A stretch of DNA of 64,000 nucleotides from JBCCSZ01 sp039821145 (GTDB lineage Bacteria; Bacteroidota; Bacteroidia; Chitinophagales; Saprospiraceae): contig JBCBOS010000021.1 in the NCBI GenBank assembly GCA_039821145.1, positions 62,001-126,000 on the forward strand. Reading direction: 5' to 3'. Below, one piece after another: positions 42,148 to 51,173 of the stretch (position 1 is the stretch's first letter; each line of letters begins with the position of its first letter). Below the pieces are notes generated by a model. That model ran no database searches, had not been told where the DNA came from, and was given only the letters and a program-made list of their open reading frames with translations. The position numbers and the translations under genes are program-made.

Positions 42148-42473
42148 AGGCGAGGCATTGTGTGGACAAACTTTTCATTTGATTGCAATACTCTCGATTT
42201 TTTGCCTACCTTTAGTTCAAGAGCTATGGCAACGATCTTGTCAATAAGACCACCTCTTTTTTCTTACCGAGAATAAATTACCAGTAGTACTTTCGACTCT
42301 TGCGCATGCGCTGTGCCTGAGAATCCTTTTTGTGGCATTGTGCATGCTCGACCTGGCAGACTTGTGCATCTGGAAAAGCCACGTCAAATGACTTTTCCAG
42401 ATTTCATAGATGTCAAACAAATAGCTTTACAGTTGTGGAGGCCTGTGCTGCGCTTGTGGCATTGGGCCTTCTT
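42148..42473. other. 326-bp interval after dinB
   Basis: No credible gene. A weak promoter-like pair (TTG 42183-42185, TACCTTTA 42207-42214) precedes a 16-codon open frame at 42226, too short to call. Toward the right is the hairpin at 42368-42402. The rest shows no recognisable feature. Confidence 0.5.
42368..42402. terminator. hairpin between convergent dinB and the 42474 gene
   Basis: Perfect 11-bp inverted repeat ATCTGGAAAAG (42368-42378) and CTTTTCCAGAT (42392-42402) with a 13-base loop. It lies between convergent genes. There is no adjacent T-run outside the stem on either strand, though the stem itself has an A/T-rich inner half, so termination is likely but not sure. Confidence 0.45.
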
Positions 42474-43622
42474 TTATTGGCCCCCCAGTGGCAAGGCAAT
42501 TCCGACATAGGGAGTAATGCTGCTGCCAAACTGCAGGGCTTGAGAAACGCCTACATCCAAGATGAGTTTGTTGAATGCCCAGCGTGCGCCAAAAGAGAAC
42601 AAGATGAAGTTGTTGACGCTGATCCAATTTTCCGTCATGAGGTACAATCGACTACTGACCCGTCGCATGCCCGAGATGGTCAGAAAATCTTGTGCGTTTG
42701 TGTCGCTGTCAAAAGTGGTCCGAGAATAGCTTACCGAGATGTTGCGGTCCTCGCTTCCGTAGGTCAGCGTGCCGTTGAGTCCACCAATGAACCTAGCCCC
42801 ATCGCCGACAAGCACACCGGCAGCTCCCCCAATGGCCAATCGGAATTTTGAGTTTTTGATGGGAATGCCCCATTTGTTGGACATCCACAGGGGAGTGGAA
42901 GCACCTCGGAAAAAAAATAGTGGGAGGGTTCCAAAACTGATCGTCCAATTGTCTGTAGGGGCGAGGGAGATTTGGTTGAAAAGGATGTAGCCATTTTGCC
43001 AGTAGGTTTCTCCTTCCTTGAGGTTGAAAGCGGAGGGCGAAAAGAAATATCGGTTGGCTTGTGGATTGTCGTCCCAATATTCGTTGTTGACCAATCGGTC
43101 TTCTTTGATCGGTTCGATGGACAGGATGTTGCTTGATTGGATGTCGATGATGCCCATGCGCTCCGTTTGCAGGCGGACGAGTTCTTGGGTTCGCTCCACA
43201 ATGGCGCCGGTAAATCTGTTGCCATCGCGAGTTTTGACGACCCATTGCTGGCTGGTATCTACCGGCGAAATGCCTTGTGCGGATGATGGCTCAAAGCGAG
43301 GAGTGCTTTTCACGGCTGTCATGGATTTGATGTTTTCGACCTTGAGGTTCATCTCGCCAAATCGCTTCGTTTGCAATCGCACAATGTCTTTGTTCTGCTC
43401 CAAGATGATGCCCGTAAATTGGTTGCCACTCAGGGTTTCTATCGTCCACTGTTGGCTGGTGTCCATCATTGCGGGATTTGCCTCCGTGCCAAGTTGGAGA
43501 CTGTCCGTCTCTGTTTGGGCCAAGGCAGATGGAGAGAGCCAACAAATGGTCAGCAAGTAAATCAATGCCAAAAGGATGAACCTTCGTGGAATGGACAGGT
43601 GGAAATTGTTTTTGATGATCAT
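42474..43622 (-). CDS. exported outer-membrane-like protein with two SH3-like repeats
   Basis: A 382-residue protein with a signal peptide (basic start, hydrophobic FILLALIYLLTICWLS, cleavage near ALAQ at residue 36). Two copies of a module of about 50 residues follow: DTSQQWTIETLSGNQFTGII and DTSQQWVVKTRDGNRFTGAI, each continuing to a VRLQT-x-R-F/M-G strand pair, the pattern of small SH3-like barrels. The second half (from RYFFSPSAFNLKEGE) is Gly/aromatic-rich beta-structure resembling an outer-membrane barrel, ending ITPYVGIALPLGG. The next gene upstream is its paralogue with a single module; only 4 bp separate them, so they are co-transcribed. Function unknown. Confidence 0.82.
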   Translation of the reverse strand: MIIKNNFHLSIPRRFILLALIYLLTICWLSPSALAQTETDSLQLGTEANPAMMDTSQQWTIETLSGNQFTGIILEQNKDIVRLQTKRFGEMNLKVENIKSMTAVKSTPRFEPSSAQGISPVDTSQQWVVKTRDGNRFTGAIVERTQELVRLQTERMGIIDIQSSNILSIEPIKEDRLVNNEYWDDNPQANRYFFSPSAFNLKEGETYWQNGYILFNQISLAPTDNWTISFGTLPLFFFRGASTPLWMSNKWGIPIKNSKFRLAIGGAAGVLVGDGARFIGGLNGTLTYGSEDRNISVSYSRTTFDSDTNAQDFLTISGMRRVSSRLYLMTENWISVNNFILFSFGARWAFNKLILDVGVSQALQFGSSITPYVGIALPLGGQ

Positions 43623-43626
43623 AGCA

Positions 43627-44520
43627 TTATCTTTTGAACAGACGAGTTTTATGTGAATGGAAGAGGATGGTCACACTGAGCAGGGGGATGAGGGGACCTC
43701 CTGAAAAAGCGAGGTTGGAGACCAAGCCAAAGTCCAGGGCCACGGCCATGAAGTTGACCCTTCCTCCCAGGGAGACCAAGCGTGTATTGTCGGCAGCATA
43801 GTAGTTTTCTGTTACGAGGTGAAAGCCCTTGCTCAATCGGAGGTTGCTGGCAAACATCAGAATGGTGACCGCATCGTCCAGTGCGACAATGGAGCCTCTG
43901 CCCAGGCCAAAAGTAGCATTGTAGTTGGGACCACCAAAGGTCGCCTTGGCAAAAGCTGCCAACACCACGCTTTCTCCCAAGCCGATGACGCCCGCTCCCA
44001 ACCCACCGATGGCCAGGCTAAAGTTTTTGGTGCGGAGGGGTAGGGTAACTTGTGGGGTAATCCAGAAAGGCGTGACAGAGCCACCCAAAAAAAGCGGTGA
44101 CAGACCAATGCCCAGGGTAAAGTTGTCGGACAGCCCCATATTGAGTTGGTTGAACAAAACCATGGAGTTGTGAAACTGCCGTTCTCCCTTCTTCAACGAA
44201 AAGGCGCTGGGGCTCAAAAAGTAGCGATGGGCCATTCTGTTTTCCGACCAGATTTTTCCCCTTTTTACAAAAAAAGAATCTGCTTTTTCCACTCGTCGGA
44301 TGAGATAGATCGGGATGCTGACAACACCAAATTCTTCTGTCCAAAACTGAATTTTGCCATTGCTTCGGTCTGCGATGGTCCCTTGGTATCTGTTTCTGTC
44401 ATCTGTCTGGATGATCCATATTTGGCTGCTGTCCGGTTCTTGGGCATGCACCATGTTTTTGCTGCCCAGGAATAGGAGTACCCAAAAAAGGAGGTACATC
44501 GTTTTGTTTGAAAGCATCAT
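43627..44520 (-). CDS. exported outer-membrane-like protein, paralogue with one SH3-like module
   Basis: A 297-residue protein with signal peptide (cleavage near VHAQ at residue 27), one SSQIWIIQTDDRNRYQGTI module, and then the same second half as its downstream neighbour: RYFLSPSAFSLKKGE here against RYFFSPSAFNLKEGE there, a FNQLNMGLSDNFTLGIG segment, a LAIGGLGAGVIGLGE segment and a SKGFHLVTENYY segment. It therefore belongs to the same unnamed family. Two ATG codons are possible, 44520 and 44517. It lies 29 bp after the sialate O-acetylesterase stop and 4 bp before the paralogue, suggesting a three-gene unit. I know of no function. Confidence 0.82.
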   Translation of the reverse strand: MMLSNKTMYLLFWVLLFLGSKNMVHAQEPDSSQIWIIQTDDRNRYQGTIADRSNGKIQFWTEEFGVVSIPIYLIRRVEKADSFFVKRGKIWSENRMAHRYFLSPSAFSLKKGERQFHNSMVLFNQLNMGLSDNFTLGIGLSPLFLGGSVTPFWITPQVTLPLRTKNFSLAIGGLGAGVIGLGESVVLAAFAKATFGGPNYNATFGLGRGSIVALDDAVTILMFASNLRLSKGFHLVTENYYAADNTRLVSLGGRVNFMAVALDFGLVSNLAFSGGPLIPLLSVTILFHSHKTRLFKR

Positions 44521-44549
44521 AGGTTACATCAATTGTTGTTCAATCCCCG

Positions 44550-46508
44550 TCATCGCTCTGGATCGGTTCGGAATGGGCTGGCTGGCAAGCCTTCTTTGTT
44601 GTACAAATTGGCTGTCGCCGGATTGTTGGCCCAAGCATAACGGACAGCTGTGGGTTGCGCTACTTTGTCACTCCACACGACGATCTCATCTCCTTCGATG
44701 CGAGCTTCTGCCCACACATAGTCCCCCTCTGCGCTCGCAATGGCAAAGCCCTGGAGCTGATCCTCGCCTTCCCGAGCCATCAAGCCACCGCCAACGTGAT
44801 CAAATGACAAGCGGATGCGATTGCCTTCTGTGCGCATGCTGCGATAGGTGGGGCCGGAGTATACCAAATTCTCTTCCCCATAGGCGACCTTTCTGGCTGC
44901 CAGACTCAGGCGCAATCCCACGTCCTGTTTGTTGCGAGGATGGATGTCGTCTGCATCCCCTATGTCAATGATGACGGCCTGTGCTGTAGCGGGCAACTGC
45001 AGTGCTTTGCTTTGCGACTCGCGCAAAACAGCCCAGCTGCTTTCGGAAGGCTGCTTGTCGGGCTTGGTGAAATTGGCCAGCTGGACAAACAAAAATGGAA
45101 AGTCTCCCGACTGCATTCGCTGGCGCCAATCAATGATCATGCTTTGAAATTGATCGGCGTAGGCAACGGCATCCTCTCCGCCCGCATTGGACTCACCCTG
45201 GTACCACAACGCACCCTTGATGGGAAAGCCGAGCCAAGGGTGGATCATCTTGTTGTAGATTCTGGTGGGCGTGTGGTGTTCCCCAGCGGTAAATGACAGA
45301 GATGCCTCGCTGATCTTGAATTTCCATTCACCGGCCAGCGGGATGCGGCGCTGACTGCTTTGCAAAAACAACTCTTCCGGCGCTCCGTAAATGCCACCAC
45401 CTCCTCCGGTGTCCTCTACTCTGACGGCAATGACATTGCTGCCAGCCTGCAAGACGCCAGCAGGCACTTCGTAGACTCTGTCGACATTGTAGGAATTTTG
45501 CATGCCACCCACTTCCCGTCCATTGATCCAGCAAATATCGGAATCGTCAATTTTTGCCAGGTGCAAAAAGGCTCCTTGTGCCGCCTCTTCGGGACTCAAG
45601 TCAAAGCTGTTTCGATACCAAGCGATGCCATCCACCCCCTCGAAGCCGCTGCCTTCCCACAGTCCGGGAGTGGTCAGCGAAATCCAATCCTCTGTTGGCG
45701 CATTGGGGTCTGCATAGGGGACACTTCCGTCTGGCAATTTTCCTTCGTCCTTTTGGGGAATGCTTCCAAATGTTTGCTGGAGCTTTTCGGTGATGCGCTC
45801 TAGTTGAGACTTTTCCTCTTCCCCGATGAGGAGGGCTGCTTCTGCACTGCTCGAATAACCGAGCGAGGCGGTGCTCATCCAGGCCTCGATGCGACTGCCC
45901 CCCCAGGAGGAATTGAGAAGGCCAATCGGGACATTGACCGACTTGCGCAGCTCGCGGGCAAAGAAGTAGCCCACAGCGGTGAAATCTCCCACCGTTTGCG
46001 TAGAACAAACTTTCCATTCGCCATCGGGCAGTTCTGGGTCGGGCAGGAGAGAAGAGGTTCGGGCGACTTTGAAATGGCGGATTTTTGCATCATTGGCTTG
46101 GGTCATTTCCTGTTCGAAATTTTGGGAGTGAAACACCGACCATTCCATGTTGGACTGACCACTGCAGAGCCACACATCTCCCACGAAAACATCTTGAAAG
46201 AACAACTGCTGATCCTTCGAAGAAATGTCCAGGACAAAAGGGCCACCAGCGGGCATGGCGGGCAGGGAGACTTTCCATCGGCCGTCTTCCCCACATTGGG
46301 TGCGGCGTTGGTATCCTTTGAATCTCACAGTCACCTCGGCACCAGCCGTCGCCCAGCCCCAGACAGGTATCTCTGCATCGCGTTGTATGACCATGTGATC
46401 GCTGAACAGCTGGGCGGCCCGCAGCGTATCTGTGGATTGTCCGGTAGAGTGCTGGCAGGCCAACAGTAGGAAGAAAGACAGGGGGATCAGAAGGAGCTGG
46501 TTTTTCAT
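44550..46508 (-). CDS. sialate O-acetylesterase family lipoprotein
   Basis: A predicted SASA-family (DUF303) SGNH esterase that removes O-acetyl groups from sialic acid or plant-type glycans in the periplasm or on the surface. The start chosen is MKNQLLLIPLSFFLLLAC at 46508, which gives a lipoprotein signal with the acceptor Cys18; the open frame continues 23 codons upstream without such sense. Residues follow the family: nucleophile Ser119 in CSGQSNMEWS, a GALWYQGESNAGG block, and the DxxH pair in DIGDADDIHPRNKQDVG. Between them an inserted beta-sandwich (about 290-400; WYRNSFDLSPEEAAQGAFLH) resembles sugar-binding GH2-type domains. The 652-residue length is normal for such members. First gene of the minus-strand set with the two barrel paralogues. 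Confidence 0.9.
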   Translation of the reverse strand: MKNQLLLIPLSFFLLLACQHSTGQSTDTLRAAQLFSDHMVIQRDAEIPVWGWATAGAEVTVRFKGYQRRTQCGEDGRWKVSLPAMPAGGPFVLDISSKDQQLFFQDVFVGDVWLCSGQSNMEWSVFHSQNFEQEMTQANDAKIRHFKVARTSSLLPDPELPDGEWKVCSTQTVGDFTAVGYFFARELRKSVNVPIGLLNSSWGGSRIEAWMSTASLGYSSSAEAALLIGEEEKSQLERITEKLQQTFGSIPQKDEGKLPDGSVPYADPNAPTEDWISLTTPGLWEGSGFEGVDGIAWYRNSFDLSPEEAAQGAFLHLAKIDDSDICWINGREVGGMQNSYNVDRVYEVPAGVLQAGSNVIAVRVEDTGGGGGIYGAPEELFLQSSQRRIPLAGEWKFKISEASLSFTAGEHHTPTRIYNKMIHPWLGFPIKGALWYQGESNAGGEDAVAYADQFQSMIIDWRQRMQSGDFPFLFVQLANFTKPDKQPSESSWAVLRESQSKALQLPATAQAVIIDIGDADDIHPRNKQDVGLRLSLAARKVAYGEENLVYSGPTYRSMRTEGNRIRLSFDHVGGGLMAREGEDQLQGFAIASAEGDYVWAEARIEGDEIVVWSDKVAQPTAVRYAWANNPATANLYNKEGLPASPFRTDPER

Positions 46509-46690
46509 GAGGTACTGTTTTAGATTCTTCAGCTGGTGGAGATCATTTTCCATCGCTTCAATGAGAAAAGATAACAAATCTGGCGTTGTCCCACGGCTTT
46601 CTTGATGCCAGAAATCAGATTGCTGGCTATTCCTTCCTCATTTTTTGATCCTAAGTTTTATCTTCAAGCCACAAAGCAAACCTATTTCTT

Positions 46691-47614
46691 ATGAATCGCA
46701 ATACTTCCCCCGACCGCCGGGCCTTCATTCGCCAGAGCTTGATCGCCACCGTTGGTCTCCCATTTCTTCATTTTGCCTGCAACGACATGCCCCAGAAGAG
46801 CACCAATAGATATTTGGACAACATCGGATTGCAACTTTACACAGTTCGCAACCAAATGGCGGAAGATCCCCGTACGACCATTCAAAGCTTGCGCGAAATC
46901 GGTTACCAACAACTGGAATTGATGGATGTCCAGTCGATGAAACAGGTCTTGCCTTTGGCTAAAGAGGCTGGTTTGGCCGTCAATGGTTCGTTCTTCAATT
47001 GGAATTTTTTGACGGGCAACTGGGCCATGATCGGCCAGGAGGCTCCACAAGCTTATTCTTTTGAGAATGTGGTAGAAGATGCCAAGGAGGCCGAGTTGTC
47101 TTACTTGGTGTTTGGGTATCTGACCAAAGGGGAGAGGGGCACGATTGATGATTGGAAGCGCCTGATCGACTTGCTCAATGCGGCGGGGGAGAAGTGCCGT
47201 TCTGCGGGGCTGCAACTGGCTTATCACAACCACTCTTTTGAATTTGGTTCTGTGGAAGGCAAAGTGCCTTTCGAGATGCTGGTCGAAGGACTGGACCCCG
47301 ATTTGGTCAAATTTGAACTGGACATTTTTTGGGCCAGCGTAGGAGGATACGATCCCTTGCAATTGATCAATCGACTGGGCAAGCGGATTCATCTGTTGCA
47401 CCTCAAGGACAAGCAAAAAGATGTTCCCGTGCTGTACGACGAGGCAGAAGTCCCTCAAGAGGCATTCAAAGAATTGGGCAATGGAGTGGTAGACATCGTG
47501 GCGTGCATGAAGGCAGCCGAAAAATTTGATGTGGCTCATTGCCATGTCGAGCAAGACCATTCGGCCGATCCTCTGAAGAGCGTTGCGCAAAGCATACAAT
47601 GGTTGAATGCCTGA
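46691..47614 (+). CDS. sugar phosphate isomerase/epimerase-like TIM-barrel, Tat lipoprotein
   Basis: A 307-residue xylose-isomerase-like TIM barrel (AP_endonuc_2 type). The N-terminus has a twin-arginine motif (DRRAFIRQSL) followed by a hydrophobic stretch and a Cys at residue 30 (LHFACND), so it is probably exported folded by Tat and lipidated. Barrel signatures: NIGLQLYTVRNQM, YHNHSFEF, KFELDIFWASVGG (metal-ligand Glu/Asp strand), and HLLHLKD. Such proteins act on keto-sugars or inositols; the substrate cannot be told. Divergent from the sialate O-acetylesterase set (182 bp apart), and its last codons overlap the chosen start of the downstream kinase gene. Confidence 0.85.
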   Translation: MNRNTSPDRRAFIRQSLIATVGLPFLHFACNDMPQKSTNRYLDNIGLQLYTVRNQMAEDPRTTIQSLREIGYQQLELMDVQSMKQVLPLAKEAGLAVNGSFFNWNFLTGNWAMIGQEAPQAYSFENVVEDAKEAELSYLVFGYLTKGERGTIDDWKRLIDLLNAAGEKCRSAGLQLAYHNHSFEFGSVEGKVPFEMLVEGLDPDLVKFELDIFWASVGGYDPLQLINRLGKRIHLLHLKDKQKDVPVLYDEAEVPQEAFKELGNGVVDIVACMKAAEKFDVAHCHVEQDHSADPLKSVAQSIQWLNA

Positions 47615-50600
47615 TCTTTTGGCAGGTGAAAAGAGAGATTCTCGACATATCATTTTGGGCAGTCTGTTGGATGTTGTTTTATGTCCCCGCTGGTGCGCAA
47701 GACAGATGGCTGGTCAATGTGCAGTTTTTTTCCGTCGAGCAAGGCGTCTCAGATCGAACAGTCTTTTGCGTCAACGAAGATGACAGGGGCATCATATGGG
47801 TCGGTACCGGCAATGGCCTCAATCGATTCGATGGCAAAGAGTTCGTCCCGGTGCGTTTGGAGTCGCAAGGGTTTCCCTCGGGAGATGTCGTCGGGATCAA
47901 GAAAGATGAAGAAGGCCTTTTTTGGATTCAGAAAATGAGAGGGGTCCGTTCTTACATTCGCTTTGACCCCATTCGCCAAGCTGTTCTTCCTTCTTTGCAA
48001 CATCCTCCCTCTGCCAAAGGCCCATTGGAACTGCTTACACCTGCCGGCTTTGGAAATGATTTTTTTTTCAAGGACGATGAAAGACAACTTTTTTACCTCG
48101 ACTCCAATCGGCAGATTGTTCCCTTTGGCAACATCCAGCTCAAAGGACGGGAAGATGCCTGGCCTACCTCTTGGGGAAATGTGCTCCTCCGCCAGCCCCT
48201 GTCCAAGCAGGTCAAGGAGATCGATGTCAATGGAAAGCTGATCGCCACTTATCCCCTGTCGTATGGGTTCAACAACCTGTTTTTGAGGGGAGAAAATCAA
48301 CTCAATGTCGCCTTTCGGATTTTGAGAAGAGAAAGCAGACTGGGGCCTTTGCTGGTCCAACTGCAAGAGCACCAACAGCTGGATACCATTCACTTTCGGA
48401 AGAACGGCCAATCCATGACCGTCAGCGACTTGGGAGTAGATACCCTGGCCCACATTCGGATGACCTGCGATGGGAAGGGAAATTTCATCATAGGAGCCCG
48501 GAGCACCGTGATGTTGTTTGATTCCTCCGGCAATTTTTTGCAAGACTTGTCTCCTTCTCTGCGAGCCAAAGTCAAGAACGACTGGGTCATCGAACAACTG
48601 TATGTCGACAAAAACAATCGCCTTTGGGTCAGTACTGGATTGGGCTTGTTTTTGGTGAGCTTGAAAGAGCGCGTTTTTCAGTCTTATCTGTGGGAAGAAG
48701 AGATGAGTGTGAGAGGAATTCTGGAACTAGAGGATGGAAAAATGTTGGCTGGGACCTATCTGGGGACAAGAATTTTTGACAAGGTCAGTGGGGCCACTCT
48801 ACAAACCTTTTCCGATCATGGACTGGCAATGATGCCATGGAAAGACGATGTGATCCTCGGAGGATTGCACGGCAATGATTTGATGTACATCACCAAGGGG
48901 GAGGAGCAGACGTACCAAGCTCGGAGAATCACAGTGGGCGAAAAGGGGGAATTCCATGCAAGCAGTCCCTATTACGACAGCATTGGGCAGCAGCTGTATC
49001 TGGGAACCAGCGATGGACTGTACATCATGGTCGATGGTGTTGTTCAACCCTATCCAGCTCTCAATGAATATGCTGAGTTGATGCGCTTTCAGGTCTACTC
49101 GTTTCATCAAAATGAGGAAGGCATTTGGTTGGCAAGTGGCAATGGACTCTATCTGCTGGACCCTTTGCGTGGGATTGTTGTCCACAAGGATGTCGCAGAT
49201 GTCATGCACATCCACGAAGATGAGAAAGGCGATTTTTGGTTGGCAACCAATGGCAATGGCCTGATTCACTGGGATCGGACATTGGATCAGGTGAAGCAAT
49301 ATTCAACCAAGGATGGTCTGTCGCACAATGTCATTTATGCCGTGTATGAAGACGAACAGGATCACTTGTGGTTGCCGAGCAATATGGGCATCATGCAGTT
49401 TTCCAAAGAAAGTGGAGATGTGGTGGTCTTTTTGCCCAAGGACGGCATATCGCATGAGGAGTTCAATACCTACTCGCATTACAAGGCAGCAGATGGCCGA
49501 TTGTACTTTGGTGGATTGAAGGGAATCACAGCTTTTTATCCCAAGGACATCAACGTGGTGGAGAACAATGCGCCCCTTTTGGTCAATCAATTGCAACAGT
49601 TTGACCACGAATCTGGGCGTTTGGTGGACCGGACGGCAAATTTTATGGAAGAAAAGGAAATTGTATTGCGTCCCTACGACAAGTTTTTCATCCTCAAATT
49701 TTCATTGCTGGATTACGTATCAGGAACGCATATCTATGCCTGGAAAATTGAGGGCTTGGACGAAGAATGGAATGTACAATCAAACAACCTCTTGAGGATC
49801 AATTCGCTTCGCTACGGCAGGTCTGTTTTGCACGTCAAAGCCAAGGGATTTGGCAGCCAGTGGTCAAACAATGAGCTGCGGATCCCCATCTATGTTGCAA
49901 AGCCTTTCTACCTGCAGTGGAACTTCTTGGTGCTTGCCATTTTGGGCGGTTTGTTGCTGATCGGGGGGCTGTTTCGTTGGCGAGTATATTGGCTCCAGCG
50001 TGACAAGGAAAGGATGTCGCATTTGATCGAACAACGCACCCTGGAACTTTCCAACAAAAATGCCGAACTCAAGCAACTCAACAAAACCAAAGACCGTTTT
50101 TTTGCCATCATTGCCCACGATTTGCGCTCTCCTGTGATCGCGCTCAAAGGCATTGCCAAAAAAGTCAATTTCCTGATTCGCAACGATCGGATGGAAGAAA
50201 TACAGCAGTTGGGACAGACGGTAGAACAAGCAGCAGACGGTGTCCAGAAATTGCTGGACAATTTGTTGAGCTGGGCCTTGGTGAAAGGAGGGCGATTCCC
50301 GTGTCAGCCCGAGTTGATGAATGGCCACGAAGTCTTGGAAGAGATTGTGGATTTGTACAAAAATGTAGCGGAATCCAAGCGAATCCACCTTCATTTGGAG
50401 GCCGATGCCAAGACACGAGTGTTTTGTGATCGCACGGCCTTGGCGACGATTGTCCGCAATTTGGTGGACAATGCCATCAAATTCAGCGAAAGAGAGGGAT
50501 CGGTTTTGGTGAAGTCTTATGCCCAAAATGGCCACACTGTTTTGCAAGTGGAGGATAAGGGAATTGGCATGTCTCAAGTCAAGGAAGAAGAATTGTTTTC

Positions 50601-50787
50601 CATCCGCAGCGAGCGAGGAGCCAGAGGCACAGCAGGGGAGCGGGGGAGTGGTTTGGGCTTGGTATTGTGCAAAGAACTGGTGGAGATGAATGATGGCCAA
50701 ATTGGTGTCAACAGCGAGCAGGGAAAGGGGACAACTTTTTGGATTCTGTTCCCTTCTTCTCGTCCAAGAGTGATACAAAGAAGATGA
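47599..50787 (+). CDS. periplasmic-propeller (Reg_prop/Y_Y_Y) sensor histidine kinase
   Basis: About 1062 residues. After a signal segment (ILDISFWAVCWMLFYVPAGA) come two-component propeller repeats (GIIWVGTGNGLNRFDG, NRLWVSTGLGLFLV, GIWLASGNGLYLLDP, GDFWLATNGNGLIHWD, DHLWLPSNMGIMQFS), a Y_Y_Y domain (IYAWKIEGLDEEWN), a membrane helix (FLVLAILGGLLLIGGLF), a HisKA domain with the phospho-acceptor in FFAIIAHDLRSP, and a HATPase domain (NLVDNAIKFSE, DKGIGMS, GSGLGLVLCKEL). Unlike hybrid kinases of polysaccharide loci it stops after the ATPase domain, with no receiver or AraC domain. The ATG at 47599 overlaps the previous gene by 16 bp; a GTG at 47626 would give a tighter signal peptide (KREILD start) and is a real alternative. 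Confidence 0.9.
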   Translation: MVECLIFWQVKREILDISFWAVCWMLFYVPAGAQDRWLVNVQFFSVEQGVSDRTVFCVNEDDRGIIWVGTGNGLNRFDGKEFVPVRLESQGFPSGDVVGIKKDEEGLFWIQKMRGVRSYIRFDPIRQAVLPSLQHPPSAKGPLELLTPAGFGNDFFFKDDERQLFYLDSNRQIVPFGNIQLKGREDAWPTSWGNVLLRQPLSKQVKEIDVNGKLIATYPLSYGFNNLFLRGENQLNVAFRILRRESRLGPLLVQLQEHQQLDTIHFRKNGQSMTVSDLGVDTLAHIRMTCDGKGNFIIGARSTVMLFDSSGNFLQDLSPSLRAKVKNDWVIEQLYVDKNNRLWVSTGLGLFLVSLKERVFQSYLWEEEMSVRGILELEDGKMLAGTYLGTRIFDKVSGATLQTFSDHGLAMMPWKDDVILGGLHGNDLMYITKGEEQTYQARRITVGEKGEFHASSPYYDSIGQQLYLGTSDGLYIMVDGVVQPYPALNEYAELMRFQVYSFHQNEEGIWLASGNGLYLLDPLRGIVVHKDVADVMHIHEDEKGDFWLATNGNGLIHWDRTLDQVKQYSTKDGLSHNVIYAVYEDEQDHLWLPSNMGIMQFSKESGDVVVFLPKDGISHEEFNTYSHYKAADGRLYFGGLKGITAFYPKDINVVENNAPLLVNQLQQFDHESGRLVDRTANFMEEKEIVLRPYDKFFILKFSLLDYVSGTHIYAWKIEGLDEEWNVQSNNLLRINSLRYGRSVLHVKAKGFGSQWSNNELRIPIYVAKPFYLQWNFLVLAILGGLLLIGGLFRWRVYWLQRDKERMSHLIEQRTLELSNKNAELKQLNKTKDRFFAIIAHDLRSPVIALKGIAKKVNFLIRNDRMEEIQQLGQTVEQAADGVQKLLDNLLSWALVKGGRFPCQPELMNGHEVLEEIVDLYKNVAESKRIHLHLEADAKTRVFCDRTALATIVRNLVDNAIKFSEREGSVLVKSYAQNGHTVLQVEDKGIGMSQVKEEELFSIRSERGARGTAGERGSGLGLVLCKELVEMNDGQIGVNSEQGKGTTFWILFPSSRPRVIQRR

Positions 50788-51173
50788 AAATGTGACGTGC
50801 AAAAATCACCTTTATGCCGCTAATCATCACCTTTTTGGAGAGGGATCGTGTAATAATTCGTAGTTTGCGCGTCGTCCTAAAAGACTGATTGTAATAGGAA
50901 TGCAATAGGGGACTTCTCTTCCCACAACAGCGTTAAGTAAAACATTGAAAGACACATTGGATGGACCACCAGTGGAGGGTGCAGACCCTCCGGGAATCCC
51001 TCTCCTGTGAGAATCCGGTTTTGTTTGTTATATTTGTCCTTCCATGACAAATGCATCATGGACTTCCTAGCGTTAACAAAGACAGCTGGCCCAAGGGCCG
51101 TGACATCCCCTTTTAAATCAAATGAAATGCGTTGTAATTTCTGTCATTACTTTTAAGTAAGGAAAAAATCATC
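50788..51173. other. 386-bp interval before the LytTR regulator
   Basis: No gene seen. It includes a compact hairpin GGAGGGT/ACCCTCC (50974-50980 with 50985-50991, loop GCAG), a promoter-like pair at 51006-51036, and a small GGCCC/GGGCC stem at about 51090-51102 in the leader of the following gene. Confidence 0.5.
51006..51036 (+). promoter_or_regulatory. candidate promoter of the LytTR regulator gene
   Basis: TGTG (51006-51009), 19-base spacer, TATATTTG (51029-51036): perfect -7 and one-mismatch -33 elements. It predicts a leader of about 130 bases before the ATG at 51174. Confidence 0.4.

Noticed and set aside
42226..42276. 16-codon open frame after a weak promoter-like site downstream of dinB
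   Set aside because: Too short, no signal of conservation or a ribosome site; reported only as content of the gap.
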